Shown here one piece after another: positions 32,797 to 44,525 of a stretch of 64,000 bases of DNA. The notes below the pieces were generated by a model. It ran no database searches. It was not told the DNA's origin and was given only the letters and a program-made list of their open reading frames with translations. Source of the stretch: Sambucus nigra (taxonomy: Eukaryota > Streptophyta > Magnoliopsida > Dipsacales > Adoxaceae); contig OX422208.1 of NCBI GenBank assembly GCA_949130495.1, positions 398,248,561 to 398,312,560 of the forward strand, written 5' to 3'. The translations under genes were made by a program, and so were the position numbers. How positions within the stretch are numbered: position 1 is the first letter of the stretch; every line of letters starts with the position of its first letter.

Positions 32797-35700
32797 CTAA
32801 AATTAATGAAACTCTGGAAATGAAATACAAGGGAACATTATTAGAACTGGAGGAAGCAAAAACGAAGACAGCTACTGTTTTCAAAAAGTTTTCTAAGTTT
32901 GAAAGCAATTCAAATTGTTTTACTGACTTTGTTGTTGACTCCAAGACCAATTCTGATGATAGAACCGGTATTGGATTTTGTCCTAAGAACAAACCACAAA
33001 CTACAAAACTTGAACCTATTAAGTTTGTGTCTGGGGGCAAAAGACCAATTGAAACATGTCCAGATTTTCAGTTTATTAAAAAGGAATTTGATCAAAAGAA
33101 ACAACAGAAAGACATTGGAGAGTCTAGTAATTCTAAGGCTGACACTACACTTAAGACTAAATACGTCTGTCCTTTGATCAGAAAGGCTGAATCTAACTTT
33201 AAAACCATCCCTCCTAGGAATAACACTACTGAACAGAATGTTGTTAAACCCATTTTTAGAAGTTTTCCTAAGGAAGTTCATCCCTCGAGCAATCAATATT
33301 GCTCCTACTGTGACATTTATGGTCATTCCTTTGAAGGTTGCTATGTTAGACGTCTAAATACTCATGTGTATAACACTTCTGTCTACAAGAACTTTAACTA
33401 TTCTAGGCAAAATCGTAACCATTATGTCCTTCCAAGACAACCTGACAAGAACTCTAACTACAGAAATAGAAAGACCAAAACTAAGAGTTCATTTAAGAGA
33501 AAGGCTCCCAGAAACTTTCCTAAACCAAAAGCTCAAATTTTCCACAATAATCAGTTTGTTGCCCCAAATGTTTTTCGACAAAAAGCTGTTTCTCAAAAGT
33601 TTTATCAAATGAGGGCAAACTTACGCAAAATTAAAACTAGAGCTATTTGGGTTAGAAAAGATGATCTTTTACCCCAAATGAAGTGTAACATTGTCATCAC
33701 TGCTTTAAAAGCTGAACACACTTCATCTGGTTGGTATTTAGATTCAGGATGCTCCAAACATATGACAGGAGATGAAACCAAACTTTTAAACAAAACAAGA
33801 TTTGCTGGTGGCAAAGTAGTTTTTGGTGACGGTGTTTCATCCCAGATCATAGGTAAAGGAACCCTAAAAGAAGAAGGAATGCCTGTTCTTGAAAATGTCC
33901 TATTAGTTAAAGGCCTTAAAGCCAACCTCCTAAGTATATCACAATTTTGTGACTCTGACCATACAGTCATCTTTTCAAAGAACAATTGTAAAATTCTAAA
34001 TGATAAAGGTGAATGCATTATTACAGGATTTAGAACACCTGACAATTGTTATACTGTCAAGACTAGTTCTGAAACCTGTAACATTGTCAGAATGGATGAC
34101 AATGAAATCTGGCATAATCGTATGGGTCACTTAAGTTATGATATCCTTGGTAGATTGTCTAGTCATGAGATAGTTAGAGGAATTCCTAAAATTAAACCTA
34201 TTTCAAGTGTTGTTTGTGGTCATTGCCAGGAAGGAAAAATAGCTAAGACTTCGCATAAAAAGGTTAAAGACATCCTCACCTCTAGACCTCTAGATCTCAT
34301 CCATATGGACCTTATTGGTCCTTCTAGAACTGTTAGTCTTTGTGGACACAGTTATATCCTAGTCATGGTTGATGATTTTACACGATTCACTTGGGTTGCC
34401 TTCTTGAAACATAAATCTGACACGTTTCAGAATTTTTTTAAAATCTTACTTAAAATTGAAAATGACAAGGACACACAAGTAAATCGTATTAGTAGCGATA
34501 GAGGGGGAGAGTTCATAGACACAGGAATAGTTGAATATTGTGACTACAACGGTTACAAACACGAATTCATCGCACCTAAGACCCCTCAGCAGAACGGTGT
34601 TGCCGAAAGGAAAAACCGAACTCTTCAAGAGATGGCACGAGTCATGCTCCATGCCAAATCCCTACCTAAATACTTCTGGGTAGAATCTATTAGAACTGCC
34701 TGTCATATCACTAATAGGGTCTATCTAAGGAAAAACTCTAAACAAACTCCTTATGAGTTGTGGTACGGTAAGAAGCCTAATCTGAAATATCTAAGAACTT
34801 TCGGAAGTCAATGTTATGTCTGTAAAGACAGAGAACATTTGTCTAAATTCGAAGCTCGTGGTGATAAAGCCATCTTCTTAGGATACTCCCCAAACAGTCG
34901 TGCTTATCGTATATACAATCTGCGTACTAAGGCCCTTATGGAATCGATAAATGTAATTGTAAGCGACACTATTGTCGAAAATAAGATATCTGAATCACCT
35001 ATTGTGGATGAATCTGAAAATGATTTCAAAACTGATTCACCAGAAATAGATGACTCATTACCTACTGAGAGTCCAGAAGTACCTGGCTGGGTCTCTATAG
35101 ACCATCCCATTGACAACGTGGTCGGTAATCCTAATGAGACAGTTCGTACTAGATCCCAGTTAAGAAATTATGCTAATTATGCATGTTTCGTCTCCCTTGT
35201 GGAACCGAAAAATGTTAACGAAGCATTGAATGACACACACTGGATTTCTGCTATGCAGGAAGAACTTTTACAATTTGTCATTCACGATGTCTGGTATCTT
35301 GTACCTCGGCCTCAAAACAAAAATGTTATTGGAACACGTTGGATCTTTAAGAATAAATCTGATGAAAATGGGGTGATTCTTAGAAACAAAGCTAGACTTG
35401 TTGCTCAAGGTTACTCTCAAATAGAAGGGATAGATTTCAGCAAGACATTTGCCCCTGTCACTCGTCTTGAATCTGTTCGACTTCTTTTCGCCATAGCGTG
35501 TCACTTAAAATTCATAATTTATCAAATGGACGTCAAATCTGCTTTCCTAAATGGAATTCTGTCCGAAGAAACGTATGTCGAACAACCCAAAGGGTTCATT
35601 GACCCTAAATACCCTAACCATGTCTTTCGTCTAAAAAAGGCTCTGTATGGCTTAAAACAAGCTCCTCGAGCTTGGTATGAACGCCTTTCCAACTTTTTGT

Positions 35701-36728
35701 TGGATAAGGGTTTTAAGAGAGGAGGAAATGACCAGACTCTCTTTGTCAAACATTTTGACAAAAACATTATTATAGCCCAAGTCTATGTAGACGACATCAT
35801 ATTCGGGTCAACTTCAAACTCTGAAGTTAAATCCTTTTCTGCTATTATGCACAAGGAGTTTCACATGTCCCTTATGGGGGAGCTACAACTTTTCTTAGGA
35901 TTTCAAGTGAAACAGAATTCTGATGGTCTATTTGTCTCTCAAACTAAGTATGCCTTAGATCTTGTTAAGAAATTTGGTTTAGAGAATGCTAAAGTTGCCA
36001 AAACGCCTATGAGTACTACCGTTAAATTAAGCAAAGATGAAAATGGTAAGTCAGTTGATTCCACACTTTACCGTAGTATGATTGGTAGCCTACTCTACCT
36101 AACTGCCTCACGACCAGACATAATGTATGATGTATGTATGTGTGCTCGTTACCAGAATAACCCTAAAGAGAGCCATTTATCGTGTGTAAAACGTATAATA
36201 AAGTACATAAAATGCACTCTCAATCTTGGACTTAGGTACACTAATGATACCTGTAGCACCATCATAGGGTATACTGATGCTGATTGGGCCGGTTGTACTG
36301 ATGACAGTAAAAGTACATCAGGTGCCTGTTATTATGTCGGCAATAATTTAGTTGGTTGGAGTAGTAATAAACAGAATTGCACATCTTCATCTACGGCTGA
36401 GTCCGAATATATAGCAGCAGGAAGTTGTTGTGCTCAATTATTATGGATAAAACAGATGTTAAGCGATTATGGGATTAAAGAAGATCAATTACAATTGTAT
36501 TGTGACAATCAAAGCGCCATTAACATATCTAAAAACCCGGTTCAACACTCGCGAACTAAGCATATTAAAATAAGACATCATTTTATACGCGAACTTGTTG
36601 AAACTAAGGAATTAGAAATTCATTACCTGCCTACTGATCTGCAACTTGCAGACATGTTCACTAAACCTCTAGACTATAACAGATTTCTGTATTTGCGAAA
36701 TTCTATAGGCATGGTATGCGCTGATTAA
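32793..36728 (+). CDS. pol: Copia pol polyprotein: protease, integrase, reverse transcriptase, RNase H
   Basis: An open frame of 1311 codons; the first codon is TTG, so this is a continuation of gag and not an independent start. Counting from 32793: a second CCHC knuckle at 170-183; protease active site LDSGCS with Asp at 317; integrase zinc site His441, His446, Cys475, Cys478; integrase triad Asp506, Asp569, Glu605 (35 residues between the last two, the DD35E pattern); RT with FLNGILSEETYVEQPKGF and the YVDD box near 998-1001; RNase H with YTDADWAG near 1160, SSTAESEYIA and LYCDNQSAI. No internal stop and no missing catalytic residue, so all enzymes could work if the gag break is bypassed. 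Confidence 0.95.
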   Translation: MTKINETLEMKYKGTLLELEEAKTKTATVFKKFSKFESNSNCFTDFVVDSKTNSDDRTGIGFCPKNKPQTTKLEPIKFVSGGKRPIETCPDFQFIKKEFDQKKQQKDIGESSNSKADTTLKTKYVCPLIRKAESNFKTIPPRNNTTEQNVVKPIFRSFPKEVHPSSNQYCSYCDIYGHSFEGCYVRRLNTHVYNTSVYKNFNYSRQNRNHYVLPRQPDKNSNYRNRKTKTKSSFKRKAPRNFPKPKAQIFHNNQFVAPNVFRQKAVSQKFYQMRANLRKIKTRAIWVRKDDLLPQMKCNIVITALKAEHTSSGWYLDSGCSKHMTGDETKLLNKTRFAGGKVVFGDGVSSQIIGKGTLKEEGMPVLENVLLVKGLKANLLSISQFCDSDHTVIFSKNNCKILNDKGECIITGFRTPDNCYTVKTSSETCNIVRMDDNEIWHNRMGHLSYDILGRLSSHEIVRGIPKIKPISSVVCGHCQEGKIAKTSHKKVKDILTSRPLDLIHMDLIGPSRTVSLCGHSYILVMVDDFTRFTWVAFLKHKSDTFQNFFKILLKIENDKDTQVNRISSDRGGEFIDTGIVEYCDYNGYKHEFIAPKTPQQNGVAERKNRTLQEMARVMLHAKSLPKYFWVESIRTACHITNRVYLRKNSKQTPYELWYGKKPNLKYLRTFGSQCYVCKDREHLSKFEARGDKAIFLGYSPNSRAYRIYNLRTKALMESINVIVSDTIVENKISESPIVDESENDFKTDSPEIDDSLPTESPEVPGWVSIDHPIDNVVGNPNETVRTRSQLRNYANYACFVSLVEPKNVNEALNDTHWISAMQEELLQFVIHDVWYLVPRPQNKNVIGTRWIFKNKSDENGVILRNKARLVAQGYSQIEGIDFSKTFAPVTRLESVRLLFAIACHLKFIIYQMDVKSAFLNGILSEETYVEQPKGFIDPKYPNHVFRLKKALYGLKQAPRAWYERLSNFLLDKGFKRGGNDQTLFVKHFDKNIIIAQVYVDDIIFGSTSNSEVKSFSAIMHKEFHMSLMGELQLFLGFQVKQNSDGLFVSQTKYALDLVKKFGLENAKVAKTPMSTTVKLSKDENGKSVDSTLYRSMIGSLLYLTASRPDIMYDVCMCARYQNNPKESHLSCVKRIIKYIKCTLNLGLRYTNDTCSTIIGYTDADWAGCTDDSKSTSGACYYVGNNLVGWSSNKQNCTSSSTAESEYIAAGSCCAQLLWIKQMLSDYGIKEDQLQLYCDNQSAINISKNPVQHSRTKHIKIRHHFIRELVETKELEIHYLPTDLQLADMFTKPLDYNRFLYLRNSIGMVCAD

Positions 36729-36770
36729 ACTCTTAAGACCTTAAGTTTTACCCTTTGTCCATTTGAGACA

Positions 36771-37051
36771 AAATGGGGGAGAAATTTGAGTTTTATGAGT
36801 TCAATATTTTGTTCACATTTCATCTAAACTGCTTGATCTTAGTGTGTATATTTGCAGGAATCTCTTCTACTGATTGTCTACCTTTTCTAGTGTAAAAATT
36901 TGTAAATAGTTGAGTTATGTAATTTTTTACTTTCTAGGAAATGGGTAGATAGTATCTTTTGTATAGGACTAGGTTTTATTTATTTTTGGTTCCCTATAAG
37001 TTTTAAGCTAACTCAAAGGAGATTTTGTCTCATATTTCCAAAGGGGGAGAT
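36771..37051 (+). promoter_or_regulatory. 3' region with two polypurine tracts
   Basis: ATGGGGGAGAAATTT near 36771 and AAGGGGGAGAT at 37041-37051, the second abutting the LTR. Duplicate tracts upstream of the 3' LTR are described for Sireviruses. There is no ORF between pol and the LTR. Confidence 0.8.
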
Positions 37052-39021
37052 TGAAGCACCTTATACCTTTGACTTGCTTAAGTCTATACTGTATAAGTGT
37101 TCAACTAGTTTGGAAATAGTGACAAAATTGGTTGTCCATCTTAGAATCCAAAGAGCCTTAGATCTTTTCTCTCTAATCCTCTTCAATGATCCATGAAGGT
37201 ATAAATTGAATCACACTACACACAATTAGAAGTGCATACATGTGTTCATATTGCTTAAAATTGAGTGTGTGTTTAATTCCCATTGAATTGGAGCTTTAAT
37301 AATTTTTTGGGAATTTTTAATTATTTTTTAAACATTTTTAAACATTTTTTAAATAAATGTTTTTATTAATAAAATGGGATTATAAAATTTGTGGGGTTAA
37401 TATTCTATTTTGTAAACTTCATTTCTCACTCGAATGTTTGGTTGGGTAGAATCTCAAAGCGCTAGAGACTTCAGGGTGCCTTCTGTAATTACTTTGGACG
37501 CGCGTGTGTGAGCCTCTCATATGTCAACACTTGTCATCCTCCGGGTGTACCTATTTGTGTTTGTTATGTGAGAAGGTTGGATGGTTGATTGCTGAACGTT
37601 GGATCATTCCTAATCGAGGGTCTGCATGTGTTCTTAATTAATCCCGGTGCTATCCATATGAACCAATCACAATCATTTTTAATCACCGTTGTTTTATAAC
37701 CTTTGGACGAAGTCAAAGTTTGCAAGACTTGATCTCAGCCCTTGATTTCCCTCGAACATCCAGAACCTTCCCTCAGCCCTATAAATACCCTCCACTTCTC
37801 AGCCTTAGAAGACTTTTGGGCATTCGTCTTTCTGAGAGAAAAAAAAATAAGAGAAAAGTGAGAGAGAAGAGAGAAAAGAAAAGAGAGAAGAGAGAGAAAG
37901 GAAAACTGTTAGCCAAACCCTAACCCTAAACACTTCAACTCTGAAACAAACCTTCGTATATTCAACCCCAAACACAACCCTGAGTGTTTGAGAGAGAGAG
38001 AGTGGTTTGTTCATATCGAAGCTGTAACCTCCTTGTCTTTGATCTTGTTCACAACTTAAACATTCGTGTGAAGATCTTGTTTCTTTTTCATAGAAACTTT
38101 AGATCTACACTCTGCATGTTACATTTTCACTAGATCTGCATATTTACTACTTGATTTAAGAAAATCTTTACTGATTTAGTTTTGAAAATGTTTTGTGGTT
38201 TCTATTCTTACGAAACTTAACCCTGACCTAGTTGGATTCACACTTGGAGATTTTCAAACTCACAAATGTTTTCAAAAAGAGATTGATTAAGATCTTGACC
38301 GATTTTAAAAGCAAGATATCCATGGAATCTGGGTTATATTTAAAGGTCAAAAAGGGTTCAAGCTCTGTGAGAAAGAAATAAACTAAAATCACAGCATATA
38401 GTCTTTATATGTAATTTACTAGGACTGTCTGTAAATCTAAGTGTGTGCGAGTTCATGCATGTTGGTAGGAATCACTACACAAATACTTAACACGCTACTA
38501 CACTGGAAGTGTTGTATATAAGATCAGAGATCATTGAGTCGACATAAGGAAGCTAAAGCAAAGGAAGTTAGCAAACTGGAAGTTAATCATCAACAAATCA
38601 GATCTATGAGAAGTTAGAAGGACACCAAGTGGGGTATATTCCTAAACTTAGAATAGGTTGATTTGTGTGCTTGCATGTTGTATTGTTTGTAACTATTATT
38701 TGTTATTAGTGGATTTTTACTTTTGTGACTTAGAAGTCACCGTGGATGTTTCCTCTGTTGGGAGAGGTTTTACCACGTTAAAAACTGTGTGTTAATTATC
38801 TTCATCTACTCATCTCATTCTATAAGTGTGCTGAATTTTTGAAATTGCCTTAGTTTTAAAAGCTGATTACACAGTCTTAATTACTCTCGTACATAAGTTT
38901 CTTTGTAAACACATCTTGTTTATAATTTTTATTTTCAAAAGAAAAGGGTTTCTTCAACAAACATCTCGGAGTTGCTTATACAGTTTAATCTGCTATTAAA
39001 CGGCATTAGCGACGTTTTTCA
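37052..39021 (+). mobile_element. 3' LTR of young copia element
   Basis: Same 1970-bp length as the 5' LTR, with the same ends and TATA box (37780-37787). Differences are scattered single-base changes. Confidence 0.95.
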
Positions 39022-39026
39022 CTATC

Positions 39027-40110
39027 CCCTGACCCACTGTGGACATAATCAATTATTGTGGTTCCACTTCCACACATAAGACACCGCTCTGTGTCAATCA
39101 TCTGCCTCTGGCACAAATGGTCATGTTGGGGTTGTCATTCTCGCGTACTTGGTAGTCTTGACCTTAAGTGCTACCCTCGTTGTCCCTTTGGCTTCCCTAG
39201 CCCCAAGGGACTAGTTATTGGCCTCGATGACCCGGATCAAATTCATCATCAATAGGTAGAAATTTACTTAATTTGAAACGTCAAGATGGGTCCCTTACAA
39301 GGTTTACCCTTCTGTCGTGCTTCACTAACACCATTAATTCTCATTTCGTTCTTAGGTTAAACTCTCTAACCTTATTGGTTCCTGTATCTTAGAAGCGTTA
39401 ATGTAAGCTGGCAAACAAAGGATATTGTCGACCTCAACACTAGTCATCCTAGTCGGATTTCCCATCCATTATTGTGTATTCTCACATGGTTCATTATCCA
39501 TTTGTGGGTTCCTTTATCGTTCTCTGTACTGTATCCCACTCGTCGGTTACGAAGTTCGCTTATACAATTTATCGTCCCTCTCACGATCAGTTACAATCTT
39601 ACCCATTTCATAAACTCTGAAATTTCACTCGCACACCTATTTGAATAGCGAATGGACGATCTTATGGTCACACCGTACCCAAAATTTCTCATTTGAGTCT
39701 ATATATTCTCCTTCATACGTGGTGATAGACTCTCAAAAATAATCCTCCCCGACTCTCTCTCCTTGCCAACAATGCTGAGTGAGTCCAAAATTGTCTCACT
39801 GTTCTCTACGACAGTGCTTGGGGAAATTTACTTCCCCCGAGTGATTATCTCATTCCACGAATACTCTACATCTTCTGCCTCCCCTCTCCTCTTGCAGTAC
39901 TTCTAACGACCCTCGCTGGTCATTCGAAATTGTTCGATGTACAATGCCCAATCGAACTTGTATATGAATCACATAAACTATACTTGATAGTAGGAGAACG
40001 TAAGTCGCATACGTATAGGAATACAACAATCCTATCATAAGGATCTACATAAAAAATGCTAAACTGAAGCGTGAAAATCCGCACATATCCTAAAGACACT
40101 AGAACCTGAT
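39027..40110 (-). pseudogene. Chromovirus gag remnant
   Basis: On the - strand near 39100-39050 a zinc knuckle is readable across a frame slip and a stop: CLMCGSGN-H-NN*LCP, which keeps the CX2CX4HX4C spacing expected at the gag C-terminus of Tekay elements. The rest, up to the PBS at 40111, has only short frames. Position (next to the PBS) and knuckle together support gag. Confidence 0.55.
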
Positions 40111-40122
40111 GCTCTGATACCA
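40111..40122 (-). promoter_or_regulatory. Primer-binding site of Tekay-like element
   Basis: TGGTATCAGAGC on the - strand, two bases from the LTR that starts at 40125. Confidence 0.9.
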
Positions 40123-40124
40123 TC

Positions 40125-43100
40125 TGTGACACCCCGCCTAATTAAACCCCGGGTGATCAGTCCTAAATTAAATTAAAACAGGTTTCTCAGTTGGTTTATT
40201 CTTAGCATCACTGTCGAAAACTTTTTTATTTACTAACCGCCTAAGTGAAAATAGACTGGTGTTGTAAGGACATTTTTGTCCATTATCAATTTGTACGTCG
40301 TACGCCGTTACACCGTTGAAGAAACTCAAGATCTCATCTACATCAACGGATCCGAATATCAAAGCGTCTTCAACATCATTGCCTCTGCGAGAATGAACTT
40401 GGTAAAATTTTGTTTTTACGTTCCTTAAAGTTCATATTTAGTATTGGGAATTTTTTATAAAATGTTTTTTATAAAAATAAGAAGTAAGTTTTTTCAAGCA
40501 AAATGAGGCTTTTAAAAGGATTTTATTTTTCTGGGAAAAACGGACCGATCCGCCCCCTACCGGACCGATCCGCAACCGGACCGATCCGCCCCATACCGAA
40601 CCGGTCCGCTTGCTGCAGATCCAGTATACCCCGGACCGCAAGCGAACCGATGGAGGCCAAAAATAAAAGAACCGATCCGCTTGACCGGACCGATCCGCCT
40701 CAGAACCGGACCGGTCCGACTGGGATAAATTCGGCCAGATTCGCTGCAGATTTTTTAGGCTCAAAGTTTTCCTATTTAAAGCCAACTTCGGGGAGTTATT
40801 TTTTAAGACTTTTAAAGACGATTTTCAGAGTCCTAAATACTCTAAGTCTTCACCTTTTTGATGTGCAAAACATCTTTTTGATTCACACAAAAAAATCCCA
40901 ATTACTCTTGTGAATCTTTTGGAACCCTAGAACACAAGCTTTGCTACTGTTCATCTTTGTGGGGAGATCTTTGCAACCGAGGGCTGCGTGTCATTGCTGA
41001 GGGAGTCTCTACAAAGTTTCATGGTTGCGTGTCATTGAGGAGTGCTGCGGTTCTTCCTTTGTTGATTGGACTGAGGTTCATGTGGGTTCGCTGCGTGTGG
41101 ATTCATTGCTGCCCTCCTGGAAAGGGATATTTCCAGCCGCCGACTACAGAATCCGATACCTGAGGGTAATTCTTAGTCACTGTATTTTCATTGTAATCCG
41201 ATTGTAAGCCGTTTTCTTACAAATTATAGTGAAAATAAAAGGTTTTGCCCCTTTGGGGGATTTTTCCTGAAACTGTTTATTTTTATCCTGCATGCTATAT
41301 TTTATTTGATAAATCATCTAGATGCATGTCTTAGGGTTTAACTAAAATTTGGGTTTAATTAAAAACTGGATTTTATTTGAGAAGTCGCAATATTTCCGCT
41401 GTAGCTGCACTCTCAGGTGCCAAGTTTTATCTTTCAGTAATTCAAAGAAATACTCATGCGGAAATAAATCATTAAAAATCACAAGCTAAATGAAACCAAC
41501 CATCACATATAAATAAGAAACTGGTCGAATAAACCATCAGCTAAAATCCAACACAAATGTAAATACATATATTAATGGATATCAAGCATCTGAAATAAAT
41601 ACCAAATAAAACTGTGAGCAACATGCTCGAATATCTCATAGAAAATCCTCATACTAGGAATAGAAGGAATAAAGGCGCCTATCCAAATCCTGCAACATCC
41701 ACATATGCCGCAGCAACGAATCCCTGGAATGAATCAAGCCTGGCGTCCCTGTGGCTGGACACCTAAAAGGTTTTGAAAATATTTTATAGCAAGGGTTAGA
41801 ACCCAAAACATTTGAAAAACATTTAGAAATTGATTAACTTGCAGTAATAAAATATAAATGAATGCGCTTCATATTTTAGTTAGTGTCGCACTCCTTTGAG
41901 GACAGACTCACCCCTCAACTAATGTGCACACCTAACGCCTTCTTTATATCCCACGTAGTCCTCTACCCCGAAACTGGATACTTTATATAACTCGTGCCAA
42001 CTGCCCTACTCAATCCCGAGTATTTTTAATGTATGACTTATAAGTTATTTATCGCCTTAACTTAGTTAATCATCTTTCCTTGAAAGTCCTATAACATTCA
42101 CTAGTTATACAAATAATACACTTTTCTCCATGTATTTAAATTTCTCGTATATAATTATTCACCCCATTATGTACGTACAGTTATCTTACAACAATCCCCC
42201 ATGTTGAATGTGAATATAACCCATATATAATTAATACAATTCACTACATGTATTTAATGCCCCATATATAACTATTTATCCCATTATATACGTAGAATCA
42301 TATTACAACATTCACACATATGTTGAATATAAATATAACCCATCCTCCCGAGTAATAACTCACCGGATGTATTCTCGAAAGTGCTATCACACTAGGTGTA
42401 CTCGCATCACCTAGTTACCCCAAGTCAGAATCGATCACTAACTTGGCCAAAAACATACATAGTGGAGGCGGTCATATTCCTTCCCTGAAAGTGAGATAAG
42501 CCCTTCACCCATAAAATGGACGCTATGACCTGGGGATATACTCGCCCTACTCTTCAAGCTAGGGAATTCACCCACATCGCGCAACTTCCTCCGATAGCAC
42601 TAGAGTATATTTATTAACAATATCTAATCACTGATATTTATATGCCCACACCATATATATACTATCGCACACCGTATATATATAAATATAAAATATCCTG
42701 ACTTTACCGTGTACTGAGTCCATAACACTAGCCTATATTTAGTATTTCGAGTTTATGGTCCAACTCTAATTATTAATTAATTTACACATTAATTAATATA
42801 ATACTTTCCCGAGTCTATAGTTCCGACTCTAATTTAATTAATTCACACATTAATTAATTTATTACCTTGGTGTCATTTAACCGATATACCCGGACTCGCT
42901 CACTTGGTCCGTATTTTAATATTTCCCGAGTCAAAATTCCCACTCCAAATTAATCTACTCCTCTCAGTAATTAATTGGTATCACTCAACCAATCTACCTG
43001 GACTCGCTCACGTGGCCCGAAATTAAATATCACCCGAGTCTAATCACCGACTCCAAATTAATTAGTTTTTCCTTATAATTAATTTAAATGAGTAGTGTTT

Positions 43101-44447
43101 CCCTACTACTATACACGAACTTATTCATCCAATCCGTTATTTTATTTTTCAAAATTTATTTCCCAAAATTCATTCGCAATGTGTCGCACTTAATTCCCCC
43201 ACCACTCCAAATTATACTCCCTTATAATTGCTAAGAATTAACTCCCATAATTAATTTTTTTCCTCTTAATTATGCTAGGGAAATTTGCAACTAAAATTTT
43301 AACCCATATAAATCCCTAAGAAAAACTGCCGAAAAACCTGAAGGGTCGATCGATCAAACATGTGGTCGTCTTCTCCACCTTGTTGTTTCCTCCATTAACG
43401 AAAGTTTCCAAATTCTAACCTCTCCCTCGGTCTAATCCAAGCACAATCAACATCGTGACTATATAAGAACATGATCAGGGCCTCTTATAGAACCTCAAAC
43501 ATAAATTTAATTTCACAAATTTCTACCTTTCTGATTTAGGGAAAATCCCGAGTTTTTATTCGTTAGGTTTCAATTTCATCTACTTATCCCAAATTCGTCC
43601 ATAATTGCTATTGGATTTTTCACATGTAAATCAAATATCCTCACAGAACCATGTCACACCATTAATTCCCACATTAAATCTCATTTAAGTGTTCCTTTCA
43701 CAAAAACCCCGTTTTGTACCCAATGCACCCAAAACGAATTTCTGATTTCACGTCACAAAAATATGAATTGATTAACATCAATTAATATTACAGGAAGTTA
43801 ACCACTTGCCTTATGGGTTCGTAGAGTCTGATCCGTTGGCGTAGAGACAGGCTTGATGATGAACACCCAACTTTGTTCCTTGATTTGTCTCCAAAAGATC
43901 CCCAATTTATTCTTCAATTGCTCCCTCTAGTTCCCTTTCCAACTCTTTGATTTTGGTGTGTGTTTTTCTGCCTTTCAACACTCTTAGGTTTAGGTTTAAC
44001 ACACTAATCCTATTTTTTGGCTTATGGGCTTCATTAAAATGGCCCAATTACTCCCGTGTGGGCCCAATCATGCCCAAAAATGCCCGTGACTCATTTGTCA
44101 CCCCTCGGTACACTTTTTCGACTATCTCGGTCCATCTGGACTCAACCGTGCACTCATAATCGACATCCAAATTAATTTATAAAAATTCTTATCTCACACC
44201 CAAATTACTCTATACCGACTCCCGATTGAGATAATATAAATGCCACGTCACTAATACATGTTATGACGTAAATAAATTATTACTATTCACTTAGTAATTA
44301 AATTTTTCTAAATATTAACCATTCACTCTTCGATTAATATTTAAATGAATATTATCATAATTAATTCAACTAAATTACGACACACAAGTAATTTAAAAAA
44401 TTTCGATATAATTAAATATTACATGCACAAAAATACGGGGTGTTACA
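40125..44447 (-). mobile_element. 5' LTR of Tekay-like element, split by a solo LTR
   Basis: TGTGACACCCCG ... CGGGGTGTTACA on +, collinear with 23352-26552. Without the nested solo LTR and one copy of its target site it is about 3165 bp. A - strand TATATAG box lies near 43456. Confidence 0.88.
40263..41415 (+). mobile_element. Solo Sirevirus-like copia LTR (1153 bp)
   Basis: TGTAAGGACATTTTTG ... GCACTCTCA. The flanks are GGTGT (40258-40262) and GGTGC (41416-41420), one base different; the uninterrupted paralogue at about 23487 reads AGTGCCAAG, so GGTGC is the target site. It has seven near-palindromes (CGGACCGATCCG type) at 40541-40718 and is related to the LTR at 2343-4512. No interior remains, as after LTR-LTR recombination. 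Confidence 0.88.
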
Positions 44448-44525
44448 GATATTTTACAAATTAGTATTTCTTTTTATTGTCATTTTATAAAGCTTACAAC
44501 TTAATAAAAATCATTTCTTAGTTTT

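Larger units (their letters stand above)
29176..39021 (+). mobile_element. Young, nearly complete Ty1/copia retrotransposon (9.85 kb)
   Basis: A perfect 5-bp target duplication CTATC (29171-29175 and 39022-39026) flanks two LTRs of 1970 bp each (29176-31145, 37052-39021). By hand I count about 32 differences between them and no length change, about 98.4% identity. A PBS follows the left LTR and a PPT precedes the right one. The order gag, PR, INT, RT, RNase H is that of copia. Two CCHC knuckles, a coiled-coil gag and two polypurine tracts suggest a Sirevirus relative; no env-like ORF is present. It sits inside the Tekay-like element on the opposite strand. Confidence 0.95.
23352..44447 (-). 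mobile_element. Tekay-like chromovirus (Ty3/gypsy), internally deleted, with two nested insertions
   Basis: The target duplication GATAT occurs at 23347-23351 and 44448-44452. Its LTRs are about 3.2 kb; on the - strand they start TGTAACACCCCG and end near GGGGTGTCA. The PBS is at 40111-40122, and the 3' tract reads GGGGACGAAATTCC then a G run on the - strand. Remains of gag (zinc knuckle near 39060-39100), the integrase GPY/F module and a chromodomain end (26590-27020) are readable. Excluding the nested copia, the interior is only about 3.7 kb; I found no PR or RT. Confidence 0.88.

Noticed and set aside
34446..34652. Minus-strand ORFs inside the copia pol
   Set aside because: Shadows of the pol reading frame with no domain content.
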